From Nonomuraea sp. SYSU D8015 (GTDB lineage Bacteria > Actinomycetota > Actinomycetes > Streptosporangiales > Streptosporangiaceae), in contig NZ_VJYI01000010.1 of the NCBI RefSeq assembly GCF_008065375.1, forward strand, positions 186,001 through 250,000: DNA of 64,000 nt, given 5' to 3'. Numbering within the stretch: the stretch's first letter is position 1; each line of letters opens with the position of its first letter. The translations under genes and the position numbers were made by a program. Positions 24,560-32,870 of this stretch are shown here, one piece after another. The notes under the pieces are model-generated. The model made no database searches and was not told the DNA's origin. It saw nothing but the letters and a program-made list of their open reading frames with translations.

Positions 24560-27133
24560 TCACGAGCCGACGAACACCGCCACCGTGCGGGCCGGCACGG
24601 TCAGCGCGCCGGTGGCGCGATCGAACGCCGACTCCCGCACGACCGGATCGGCGGAGGCGGCCTGCACGGGATGCAGCGCCACGTCCTGCCCCGCCAGCGC
24701 CGCCATCGGCTGCGCGCAGGCCGACGGGGTGGCGTTGAAGACGACGGTGACCGACCTCCAGCGCGGGTCGAGGCCGGTCGTGTCCACGTGCATGGTGATC
24801 ACGCCGTCGTCCGCGGCCGGGAACGACAGGCGCCGCCGCACCTCGTCCGCCGACCCCAGGGCGAACGCCGGCGTCGAGGACCTGATCCGCAGCAGCTCGC
24901 CGCAGCGGGCCCGGCCGGCGTCGATCGCCTCGCAGCCGGGCCGCAGCGCCGGGTCGGCCAGCAGCGGCCGCGCGTACGGCCACCTGGCCTCGTTGTCCGC
25001 CCGGGGCGGCAGGCCGGCGCCGAACCCGTTGCCCGCCGAGCAGTCCCACAGCAGCCGGTTGAACCAGTCGCCGGAGTCGTAGGAGTTGCGGTCGAGGGAC
25101 TTCGAGCGCAGCCGCTCGCTGCCCGCGTGCACGAACGCCGTCCCCTGCGACAGCAGGGCCGCGGCCAGCGACAGCACCTGCATGCGCACCCGGTCCGCCA
25201 TCGGGGTGGCCTGCGGCAGCTTGTACGCCAGCGCGTCGAACAACGTCTCGTTGTCGTGCGCGTCCACGTACGTGACCGCCTCGCCCGGCGCGGCCGCGTA
25301 CCCCGCCGCGGAGCCGTTGTGGCCGATCTCCGAGCTCTTCCGGCCGGAGGGCAGCACGTAGTCGCGCAGGCTCCCGGTCAGCCCGATCCTGATCAGGTCG
25401 CAGTAGGCGGCCAGCCGGGCCCGCTGCTCCTCGGCCGTGCCGTTGGCGGGGGAGCCGTTGGGCGCGCCCGCAAGGCCGGAGCCGAAGCCCTGCACGCGCG
25501 GATCGGCGTCGAACGGGCCGCCGCCGCGCACCGCGTCCCGCAGCCCGTCGGCGAACGTGCCGATGCCGGTCCCGGCCAGGTTCGCCGGCGTGGCCTGCTC
25601 GAACCTGGCGTCGCCGGCGACCTCGCCGAAGCTCCAGCCCTCGCCGTACAGGATGATCGACTTTCCGTCCACGCCGTGCTCCGCCACGGTCAGCGCGTCG
25701 AGGGCGGCCCGCACGGCGAGGATGTTGGCCTTCGGGTGGTGGCCCATCAGGTCGAAGCGGAAGCCGTCGATCTTGTAGTGCCGCGCCCACGTGACGACGG
25801 AGTCGACCACGAGCCTGCCCATCATCAGGTGCTCGGGTGCGGTGTTGGCGCAGCAGGTGGAGGTGGCCACGGAGCCGTCCTCGAGCAGCCGGTGGTAGTA
25901 GCCGGGCACGATCGGGTCGAGCACGCCGGTGGAGTGGGTGTGGTTGTAGACCACGTCCATCACCACGCGCAGCCCGGCCCGGTTGAGCGCGGCCACCATG
26001 GCGCGGAACTCCCTGATCCGGTCGTCCGGGTCGGTCGCGTACGAGCCCTCGGGCACGCTGTAGTGCAGCGGGTCGTAGCCCCAGTTGTAGGAGTCCGTCG
26101 CGGCCGTGCGCGCGACGCACTCCTGCTGGCGGTCGGAGTCGGCGGGCAGCGCGGCCAGGTCGCAGCCGGGCTCGGTCCGGTCGGCCCGGCGCTCGGGGAC
26201 CGTGGCGAAGTCGAACACCGGCAGGAGGTGCACGTGCGTCACCCCGTCCGCGGCCAGCGCCCGCAGCTCCCGCGTCCCGGCGGTGTCCCCGGCGGTGCCG
26301 GCGTCGAAGGCCAGGTACGTGCCGCGCAGCTCCGCCGGGACGGTGGCGTCGGCGGCGGAGAAGTCGCGCACGTGCAGCTCGTAGATCGCCGCCCGGTGCT
26401 GCGGCACAGGAGGGGGCTTGGCCGGCCGGTCCCAGCCGGGCGGCTTGTGCGCGGCCGCGTCCAGGTCGGCGAGCCTGCTGCGCACGCCGTCCGGGGCCAC
26501 GGCGAGGCTGTAGGGGTCGGTGACCTCGTTGGTGACGACCTCGCAGTGCGCGGGGGAGTAGACGGTGACGAGGAACGTGTAGTCGCGGCCCCGCCAGGAC
26601 GGCCGCCCGCGCACCGACCAGATGCCGGTCCGGTCGTCGCGGCGCATCCGGCGCACGCTGCGGCGGCCGCGTGCGTGCAGCACCAGCTCGACCTTCTGCG
26701 CGGTCGGCGCCCACAGCGACAGCTTCGGCAGGAACCGGCCGGTGGGGCCGAGGGGCGCGGTGGCCGCCGCGGCGTACAGGTCGTCGAGCACGCCGGGGAT
26801 CTGCACGCCCGTCACCGTGAGCACCGTGCCCGCGGCGTCCCGCGCCACGGCCGCGATCTGGCCGCGCAGCGCCTTCCTCACCAGCCCGGCGTCGCGCGGG
26901 TCCACCTTGAGCGCGGTGTACGCGGCCAGGTGCGGCCACGCCCGCCGCTGCCGTTCGGTGAGCGTGCCAGGGGTCAGGCGGATGAGCCGCAGGTCGTCGC
27001 CGGTGAGCTCGCCGTCGTCGAAGGCGAGTCCGCCTGTCGCGCTGCAGGCCAGGGAGTGGCTCAGCGACGGCTCGACCTGCCAGGCCACGGTGTCGCGGTC
27101 GATCCAGTGGGCTCTGGCGTTGGTCGGAAACAC
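24560..27133 (-). CDS. pulA: Pullulanase-type alpha-1,6-glucosidase (GH13)
   Basis: An 857-residue glycoside hydrolase that cleaves alpha-1,6 branches in pullulan-like glucans or limit dextrins. N-terminal PUD/CBM48-like modules (to about residue 260) precede the barrel. The pullulanase hallmark YNWGYDP, VVYNHTH, nucleophile Asp in DGFRFDLMGHHPK (about 455), acid/base Glu in LYGEGWSFGE (about 495) and the third Asp in YVDAHDNET (about 625) are intact. No signal peptide is seen, so it is probably cytoplasmic and debranches imported or stored glucans. GTG start. It is divergent from a maltose-type importer, fitting shared control by a maltodextrin regulator. Confidence 0.92.
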   Translation of the reverse strand: MFPTNARAHWIDRDTVAWQVEPSLSHSLACSATGGLAFDDGELTGDDLRLIRLTPGTLTERQRRAWPHLAAYTALKVDPRDAGLVRKALRGQIAAVARDAAGTVLTVTGVQIPGVLDDLYAAAATAPLGPTGRFLPKLSLWAPTAQKVELVLHARGRRSVRRMRRDDRTGIWSVRGRPSWRGRDYTFLVTVYSPAHCEVVTNEVTDPYSLAVAPDGVRSRLADLDAAAHKPPGWDRPAKPPPVPQHRAAIYELHVRDFSAADATVPAELRGTYLAFDAGTAGDTAGTRELRALAADGVTHVHLLPVFDFATVPERRADRTEPGCDLAALPADSDRQQECVARTAATDSYNWGYDPLHYSVPEGSYATDPDDRIREFRAMVAALNRAGLRVVMDVVYNHTHSTGVLDPIVPGYYHRLLEDGSVATSTCCANTAPEHLMMGRLVVDSVVTWARHYKIDGFRFDLMGHHPKANILAVRAALDALTVAEHGVDGKSIILYGEGWSFGEVAGDARFEQATPANLAGTGIGTFADGLRDAVRGGGPFDADPRVQGFGSGLAGAPNGSPANGTAEEQRARLAAYCDLIRIGLTGSLRDYVLPSGRKSSEIGHNGSAAGYAAAPGEAVTYVDAHDNETLFDALAYKLPQATPMADRVRMQVLSLAAALLSQGTAFVHAGSERLRSKSLDRNSYDSGDWFNRLLWDCSAGNGFGAGLPPRADNEARWPYARPLLADPALRPGCEAIDAGRARCGELLRIRSSTPAFALGSADEVRRRLSFPAADDGVITMHVDTTGLDPRWRSVTVVFNATPSACAQPMAALAGQDVALHPVQAASADPVVRESAFDRATGALTVPARTVAVFVGS

Positions 27134-27181
27134 CCCGTCATGGTTCCCACCGGCGGGGAAGCCACGCGCGGAGCGCGATCA

Positions 27182-27250
27182 TTGCAACTCTTTCGGGAAG
27201 TTTCTGAAAGGCGAGGTCCGAGGAATGTAACAACTTGCAGAATCCTTGCG
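27182..27250. promoter_or_regulatory. Divergent pulA/malE-type promoter with TTGCA boxes
   Basis: Within the divergent region lie TTGCAA (27182-27187), CTTGCAG (27234-27240) and CTTGCG (27245-27250); the last two CTTGC cores are 11 bp apart, one helical turn. A CTTTC...GAAAG inverted repeat is at 27190-27210. TTGCA-based boxes are the known targets of LacI-family maltose regulators in actinomycetes, so these are candidate operators. No such regulator is encoded in the window. Confidence 0.4.
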
Positions 27251-27328
27251 TTCGCCTCTACCCCGGGCGCTGGACGGCGGCGTACCCTCCGGCTGACTCC
27301 ACGTCCGATCGAGTTGTGAGGAGCGGAC

Positions 27329-28615
27329 ATGCCACGACTTTTACCCGCCGCGGCGGCCGTTGCGGCGTTCACCCTGGCGATCTCCGGCTGCGGCGGCGGC
27401 GGCGAACCGGCCGCCTCCGCCCCGCCGGTCACCGACCCGTCGAAGATCACCGGCGAGGTGACGTGGTGGGACACGACGCGGCCGGAGAGCGAAGGGCCGA
27501 CGTTCCAGGCGTTGATCAAGGAGTTCCAGGCGGCGTACCCCGGCATCAAGGTCAACTATGTGAACGTGCCGTCGGACCAGGCCCAGAACAAGTTCCAGAC
27601 GGCGGCGCAGGCCGGGACGGGCGCGCCGGACGTGATCCGCTCTGAGGTGGCCTGGACGTCGCAGTTCGCGTCCCTGGGATACCTGCAGCCCTTGGACGGC
27701 ACGCGGGCGGTCGACCGGCAGGACGACTTCCTGGCGGGGCCGCTGAGCAGCACGAAGTACAACGGCAAGACGTACGCCGTGCCGCAGGTCACCGACACTC
27801 TGGCGTTGATCTACAACAAGCGGCTGCTGAAGGAGGCCGGCCACGAGGAGCCGCCCAAGACCGTGGCCGAGCTCAAACAGGCCGCGCTGGACGTCAAGGC
27901 CAAGACCGGCGCCGAGGGGCTCGCCCTCAACGTCGACTCCTACTTCCTCCTGCCGTTCATGTACGGCGAGGGCGGCGACCTCCTGGACGTGTCCAACAAG
28001 AAGATCGTGGTCAACTCGCCCGCGAACGTGAAGGCGATGGAGACCGTCGCCGACCTGATCAGCTCCGGCGCCGCCCCCAAGCCGGCCACGACCGAGAGCT
28101 ACGCCAACGCGATGACGGCCTTGAAAGAGGGCAAGGCCGCGATGATCTACAACGGGCCCTGGGCGCTGTCGGAGATCTACCAGGGCAAGGAGTTCCAGGA
28201 CAAGAAGAACCTGGGCATCGCCCCCGTCCCCGCCGGATCGGTCAAGGCCGCGGCGCCCACCGGCGGCTGGAACCTGGCCATCTACGCCGGCTCGAAGAAC
28301 ATCCCGGCCGCGTACGAGTTCGTCCGGTTCATGACCACCGTGGACGCCCAGGCGAAGATCGCCAAGGAGATCAGCCTGCTGCCGACCCGCACGTCGGCGT
28401 ACGCGAACCCGGACGTCCAGGGCAACTCCGACGTGGCGGTGTTCAAGCCGATCATGGACACGGCGGTGCCGCGACCGTGGATCCCGGAGGGCGGCCAGCT
28501 GTTCCAGCCGCTGCTGGAGGGCTACCAGACGCTGGTCGGCGGCCAGTCAGGGCCCGCGGACATGCTCAAGAAGGTCGACGAGAAATACCGCGGGATCATG
28601 AAGGGCTGGAGCTGA
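27329..28615 (+). CDS. Maltose-type ABC substrate-binding lipoprotein
   Basis: A 428-residue extracellular solute-binding protein of family 1 (MalE-like). The signal peptide ends in the lipobox LAISGC (Cys about 21). The mature part has VTWWDTTRPESEGPTFQALIKEFQAAYPGIKVNYV, a MalE-type entry strand, and YNGPWALSEI in the second lobe. ATG with TGAGGAG upstream. Codon 5 is TTA, the rare leucine codon read by the bldA tRNA. It is followed directly by two permeases but no ATPase gene; a shared MsiK-type ATPase elsewhere is usual in actinomycetes. Divergence from pulA suggests maltodextrin or a pullulan fragment as ligand. Confidence 0.9.
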   Translation: MPRLLPAAAAVAAFTLAISGCGGGGEPAASAPPVTDPSKITGEVTWWDTTRPESEGPTFQALIKEFQAAYPGIKVNYVNVPSDQAQNKFQTAAQAGTGAPDVIRSEVAWTSQFASLGYLQPLDGTRAVDRQDDFLAGPLSSTKYNGKTYAVPQVTDTLALIYNKRLLKEAGHEEPPKTVAELKQAALDVKAKTGAEGLALNVDSYFLLPFMYGEGGDLLDVSNKKIVVNSPANVKAMETVADLISSGAAPKPATTESYANAMTALKEGKAAMIYNGPWALSEIYQGKEFQDKKNLGIAPVPAGSVKAAAPTGGWNLAIYAGSKNIPAAYEFVRFMTTVDAQAKIAKEISLLPTRTSAYANPDVQGNSDVAVFKPIMDTAVPRPWIPEGGQLFQPLLEGYQTLVGGQSGPADMLKKVDEKYRGIMKGWS

Positions 28616-28618
28616 CCG

Positions 28619-29590
28619 GTGACGGTGTCGACCGGGCGGGTCACGGCCGCCGAGCGGGCCGCTCGCGGCCGTCGCCGGGAGAGGCCGTGGTCCGCCCACT
28701 GGTACGCGTGGGCGATGATCGCTCCGGTGGCCGTCGTCATGCTGGTGCTGATCGGCTGGCCGCTGGCGCGCGGGGTGTACCTGTCGCTGACGGACGCCAC
28801 CGAGGCCAACATCGGCCGCACCATCGGCGTGAACGTCATCCCGGCCACGTACGAGTTCGTCGGCCTGGACAACTACGTCGCCATCCTGACCAGCGGCCTG
28901 TTCTGGGAGAAGCTGACCTGGACCGTGATCTGGACGGTGGCGTGCGTGGCCGCGCACTACGGCATCGGCCTCGGCCTGGCCGTCATGCTCAACCGCCGGC
29001 TGCGCTTCCGCTCCGTCTACCGGGTGCTGCTCATCCTGCCGTGGGCGGTGCCGGCGTTCGTGGCCGCGTTCATCTGGCGCTACCTCTACAACAGCGACTA
29101 TGGCGTGATCAACGGGCTGCTGAGGATGGCCGGGCTGTCCGGGGTGGGCTGGCTGGACGATCCGACCACGGCGAAGATCGCCGTGATCACGGTCAACGTG
29201 TGGATCGGGGTGCCGTTCATGATGGTCGCGCTGCTGGGCGGCCTGCAGTCGATCCCGGCCGAGTTGTACGAGGCCGCCGAGGTGGACGGGGCGAGCCCCT
29301 GGCAGCGGTTCGTGGCGATCACGCTGCCCGGGCTGCGCCAGGTGTCGTCCACGGTCATCCTGCTCGGGACGATCTGGACGTTCAACATGTTCCCCATCAT
29401 CTACCTGGTCACCCGCGGCGGGCCGGGCAGCGAGACGGAGATCCTGGTCACCTACGCCTTCCGTGAGGCGTTCTCCGGCGTCCGGAACTACTCCGGCTCG
29501 GCCGCCTGGGGCGTGATCATCCTGGCCATGCTGGTCGTGCTGGCCATCGGTTACCGCAGGACGTTGCGCGCGCAAGGAGACCCTTGGTGA
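28619..29590 (+). CDS. Maltose-type ABC permease (MalF family)
   Basis: A 323-residue permease. A basic N-terminus (TAAERAARGRRRERPW) precedes six transmembrane segments. The cytoplasmic EAA loop reads EAAEVDGASPWQRFVAITLPGL, the contact site for the ATPase. GTG start 3 bp after the binding-protein stop, with GGAG upstream. It overlaps the MalG-type gene by 4 bp or less. It forms the channel with the next gene product. Confidence 0.91.
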   Translation: MTVSTGRVTAAERAARGRRRERPWSAHWYAWAMIAPVAVVMLVLIGWPLARGVYLSLTDATEANIGRTIGVNVIPATYEFVGLDNYVAILTSGLFWEKLTWTVIWTVACVAAHYGIGLGLAVMLNRRLRFRSVYRVLLILPWAVPAFVAAFIWRYLYNSDYGVINGLLRMAGLSGVGWLDDPTTAKIAVITVNVWIGVPFMMVALLGGLQSIPAELYEAAEVDGASPWQRFVAITLPGLRQVSSTVILLGTIWTFNMFPIIYLVTRGGPGSETEILVTYAFREAFSGVRNYSGSAAWGVIILAMLVVLAIGYRRTLRAQGDPW

Positions 29591-30444
29591 TGAAACGCGT
29601 GAGCTACCGACGACGTGGCGAGCGCGGGCCGCTGGCCTCCATCGGCCTGCACGCCGGCCTGCTGGTCGCGGTGGCGATCAGCCTGTTCCCTGTCGTGTGG
29701 CTGGTGCTGACGTCGCTCAAACCCCGCGACGGATGGCTGTCGACCGAGCTGCGGCTGTTCGACGACGCCTCGCTCGACAACTACGCGCGGGTGCTGACCG
29801 GGACGCAGTTCCCGCAGTGGCTGCTCAACAGCGTGCTGACCGCCGGGCTGACCATGGTGGCCGGGGTGTTCCTGGCCGCCACCACCGGCTACGCGGTCAG
29901 CCGCTTCCGCTTCCTCGGGCACCGGAGCGTGATGTGGCTGCTGCTGATCACCCAGATGTTCCCGGTGGCCATCCTCATCGTGCCGTTGTACAACCTGATG
30001 GCCGGGCTCGGGCTGCTCAACCAGATCCCGGGCCTGGTGATCGCGTACCTGACGATCGCGGTGCCGTTCTGCGCCTGGATGATGAAGAGCTACTTCGACA
30101 CCGTCCCGGTGGAGATCGACCAGGCCGGGCTCGTCGACGGGCTGACCCCCTTCGGGGTGTTCTGGCGGGTGGCGCTGCCGCTGGCCCGGCCCGGCATCGC
30201 GGTGACCGCGTTCTACTGCTTCATGACCGCGTGGGGCGAGGTCGGCTACGCCACCGTGTTCATGTCGCAGGAGGACAGGCAGCCCCTGGGCGCCGGCCTG
30301 CAGCACTTCATCGGCCAGCACTGGTCGGACTGGGGGCTGATGACCGCCTCCGCGGTGCTGATCGCGATCCCCGCCGGCGTCGTCTTCCTGCTCGTCCAGC
30401 GCCACCTGATCACCGGCCTCACAGCGGGAGCCACCAAATCGTAA
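29587..30444 (+). CDS. Maltose-type ABC permease (MalG family)
   Basis: A 285-residue permease with six membrane spans. Its EAA loop is partly unusual (IDQAGLVDGLTPFGVFWRVALPLARPG, with Gln-Ala in place of Glu-Ala-Ala). AAGGAG lies 7 bp before GTG 29587 and 10 bp before ATG 29590; GTG is preferred by spacing, ATG would give an ATGA overlap with the MalF stop. It is the last gene of the importer operon, and no ATPase gene follows. Confidence 0.9.
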   Translation: MMKRVSYRRRGERGPLASIGLHAGLLVAVAISLFPVVWLVLTSLKPRDGWLSTELRLFDDASLDNYARVLTGTQFPQWLLNSVLTAGLTMVAGVFLAATTGYAVSRFRFLGHRSVMWLLLITQMFPVAILIVPLYNLMAGLGLLNQIPGLVIAYLTIAVPFCAWMMKSYFDTVPVEIDQAGLVDGLTPFGVFWRVALPLARPGIAVTAFYCFMTAWGEVGYATVFMSQEDRQPLGAGLQHFIGQHWSDWGLMTASAVLIAIPAGVVFLLVQRHLITGLTAGATKS

Positions 30445-30492
30445 TCGATTGACTACTGTACGTGACGATAGGGTCGGCGGGATCCTGGCGGC

Positions 30493-32802
30493 ATGGACGG
30501 ATTCCTCGACGAGACCCGCGGCGGCGTGACCGAGCTGCGCGTGCACGGCGTGTCCGGCACGCCGCCGGAGGACATGCTCAACCACCCTCACCCCCGGCGC
30601 GTCGCCGGCGACCGCGTCACCGGGTTCTACCGGCGCTGGTGGCCGGACGGGCGGCCGTCCGGCGGTGACGCGGACGTTCCCGGCGTGCGCCGCCGGGAGG
30701 CGTACGCGTGGGGCGGCCTCACCTCCGGCGGCCGCACGATCGCGCTCTGGCTGCCCCTGCTGCCGTTCTCCCTGGCGAATCTGTCCTACTTCATGCTCCC
30801 CAGGCCGCCACGCGGCGCCTGGCTGCGGCACGTCACCGAGGCGGCCCAGCGGCTGTTCGCGCTGCTGCTCACCGGCACGCTCGTCGGCGCCGTCACCGGG
30901 GCGGCCGTCGACCTCGTCGGCTGGCAGTGCACGGCCGCGGGACGGGCCTGCACCCACGACGGCGCTCCCTTCTGGGCGCGATGGCTGGGCACGGTGTGGG
31001 GCGACGAGCCGTCGAAGCGGCTGGCGGTCACCGCGCTCGCGCCGCTCCTGGTCGTCGTGCTGCTGTGGTGGCTGGGGCGGCGCACCTGGCGGCGCGACGA
31101 GCAGGCCGTCATCCCGCAGGAATGGGGCCCGCCGCCCGACAGGGCTCGTGCCCCGGCGAGCGGGGGTGCGCGTGCCGGTGTGCTCCTGGCCCGGCCGCGG
31201 TTGTGGCACGGCGGTGCGCCGGTGTGGCGGCTGAGGGTGGTGCACGTCGCCTTCGCCCTCGCCTCGATCGGGCTGGCCGTGTCCGCGCCGTTCGCGAGCA
31301 TCCGGCAGGGGCTCGCGCTGACGGCCGCCAACGCCGGCGTCCAGTTCGCCGCCGCGGTGCTGGTCGTGCTGCCCTGGATCGCCAGGCGGCTGGACCCGCA
31401 CTCCGGCGTGCGTCCGCCGGCGTGGCTGACGGGCTCGTGCCACGTCCTGCGGGTGGCCGCTCCGCTCGTCTTCGCGGCCACGATCGCGCTGGCCCTGGCC
31501 GGGATGGGGCCCGGGGCGCCCGGACGGCGACTGCCCGGCCCCGGTGTTGGAACGATCCATTCGGTGGTCATGGTCGGGCTCGGGCTGTTCATCCTGATCA
31601 CCACGTCCGTGCTCGCCGTCATGGACCGGCCGCGCGGGCGGCGGGATCCGATCGAGCGGCGGGCGCTGGGCGGGCTCGCGGGCTGGTTCGTGCTCATGGC
31701 CGCCGCGGGCGCGGCGAACCTCATCGTGCTCGGCGTGCTGTTCTCGACCGCCTCCTACTTCGACGAGCCCAGCACCGCGGCCGGGCCTGGCATCGCGGCG
31801 GGGCCTGGTGCCGGGGCAGGGCCGGGCCCGCTCGGTGGCAAGCTCTTCCTCGACGACCATGTCTGGTGGACGGCCGCCCTGGTGCCCGTCCTGCTGCTCG
31901 GCGTCCTCGCCGTCGCAGCCGTCCTCCACCTGATCCGCGCCGCCGAGACTGCCAGGCTCGCGCCGCGGCTGACCCACTACTACGGCCACCGGCACTGCCG
32001 CGCGGTGGCGGCCCAGTGGGCGCTCGCCGCGCTCACCGACCGGGCAGGGCTCGTGCTGGCCGTGATCAGCGGCCTCGGGGTGACCGGCTTCGCCGCGGTG
32101 ACCGTGATCCACCGGCTGCGGCTGCTCCCTCCGGCCGACGGCGTGGCCGGGCTGCTGGCCTCGGCGGGGAGCTGGGCCCTGATCGCGCTGGTCGCGGGCC
32201 TGGTGCTGCTCGGCCGCCGCACGTACAGCGACTCCCGGCTGCGCAGGACGATCGGCATCGTCTGGGACGTGTGCACGTTCTGGCCCCGCGCCGTCCACCC
32301 GCTCGCCCCGCCCTGCTACACCGAGCGCGTCGTCCCCGAGCTGGTCGCACGCGTCGGCCGGCTCGCCAGGACCGAGCGGGACCAGGTGATCGTCTCCGGG
32401 CACAGCCAGGGCAGCGTCATCGCCGCCGCCCTGGTGCTGCAGCTCAGGCCTGAGGTGCGGCGGCGCGTCGGCCTGCTCACCCACGGCTCGCCGCTGCGCC
32501 GCCTGTACGCGGCCTTCTTCCCCGCCTACTTCGGCACGCCCGGCCTCGCCGCCGTGCGCGACTCGGTGGCCTGGTACAACCTCTACCGGCTCAGCGACCC
32601 CATCGGCGGCCCCGTCTTCCGGCGCGTCGACCCCCTCGCCGGCGGGCCGGACGGCGGCGAGCCCGTGGACCGGTTCTGCTGGGATCCGCCCCGGCGGCCC
32701 GGATGGCCGCCGGAGGAGACGCGCGGGCACTCCGGCTACTGGCTCGACCCGCTCTACGAGGACGCGCTCGACGGGCTGATCAGGATCAAGACGGCGGCGT
32801 GA
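30493..32802 (+). CDS. Polytopic membrane protein with alpha/beta-hydrolase (lipase-like) ends
   Basis: A 769-residue protein with an unusual plan. The N-terminus begins like a hydrolase strand with oxyanion loop (TELRVHGVSGTPPEDML). About eight hydrophobic segments follow through residues 90-600. The C-terminal 170 residues contain the nucleophile elbow VSGHSQGSVIAAAL (about residue 635), an Asp in YRLSDPIGGP and a His in RGHSGYW, a complete Ser-Asp-His triad. The catalytic part would face the cytoplasm or membrane surface. A Gly-Pro-Ala repeat (AGPGIAAGPGAGAGPG) interrupts the middle. Ribosome site weak. A lipid or lipid-linked substrate is likely but inferred. Confidence 0.75.
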   Translation: MDGFLDETRGGVTELRVHGVSGTPPEDMLNHPHPRRVAGDRVTGFYRRWWPDGRPSGGDADVPGVRRREAYAWGGLTSGGRTIALWLPLLPFSLANLSYFMLPRPPRGAWLRHVTEAAQRLFALLLTGTLVGAVTGAAVDLVGWQCTAAGRACTHDGAPFWARWLGTVWGDEPSKRLAVTALAPLLVVVLLWWLGRRTWRRDEQAVIPQEWGPPPDRARAPASGGARAGVLLARPRLWHGGAPVWRLRVVHVAFALASIGLAVSAPFASIRQGLALTAANAGVQFAAAVLVVLPWIARRLDPHSGVRPPAWLTGSCHVLRVAAPLVFAATIALALAGMGPGAPGRRLPGPGVGTIHSVVMVGLGLFILITTSVLAVMDRPRGRRDPIERRALGGLAGWFVLMAAAGAANLIVLGVLFSTASYFDEPSTAAGPGIAAGPGAGAGPGPLGGKLFLDDHVWWTAALVPVLLLGVLAVAAVLHLIRAAETARLAPRLTHYYGHRHCRAVAAQWALAALTDRAGLVLAVISGLGVTGFAAVTVIHRLRLLPPADGVAGLLASAGSWALIALVAGLVLLGRRTYSDSRLRRTIGIVWDVCTFWPRAVHPLAPPCYTERVVPELVARVGRLARTERDQVIVSGHSQGSVIAAALVLQLRPEVRRRVGLLTHGSPLRRLYAAFFPAYFGTPGLAAVRDSVAWYNLYRLSDPIGGPVFRRVDPLAGGPDGGEPVDRFCWDPPRRPGWPPEETRGHSGYWLDPLYEDALDGLIRIKTAA

Positions 32803-32821
32803 TCCTGAAATTTTCTTTTGG

Positions 32822-32849
32822 TTCACCGTCAAGTCTTGAAAGTTATATC
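32822..32849 (+). promoter_or_regulatory. AT-rich promoter candidate
   Basis: An AT-rich island in otherwise GC-rich DNA contains TTCACC (32822-32827) and, 16 bp later, TATATC (32844-32849). It lies in front of the large secreted phosphoesterase gene and starts only about 20 bp after the preceding stop codon, so that gene is probably transcribed on its own. Confidence 0.45.
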
Positions 32850-32870
32850 CACGAGCGATTGAGTTCGGTC

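Noticed and set aside
24458..27319. A rightward frame of about 953 codons opposite pullulanase
   Set aside because: Shadow of pulA; His/Arg/Val-rich without domains.
29551..32832. A leftward frame of about 1093 codons opposite the MalG-type and lipase-like genes
   Set aside because: Low-complexity composition, no domain, no ribosome site; the opposite strand carries clear genes.
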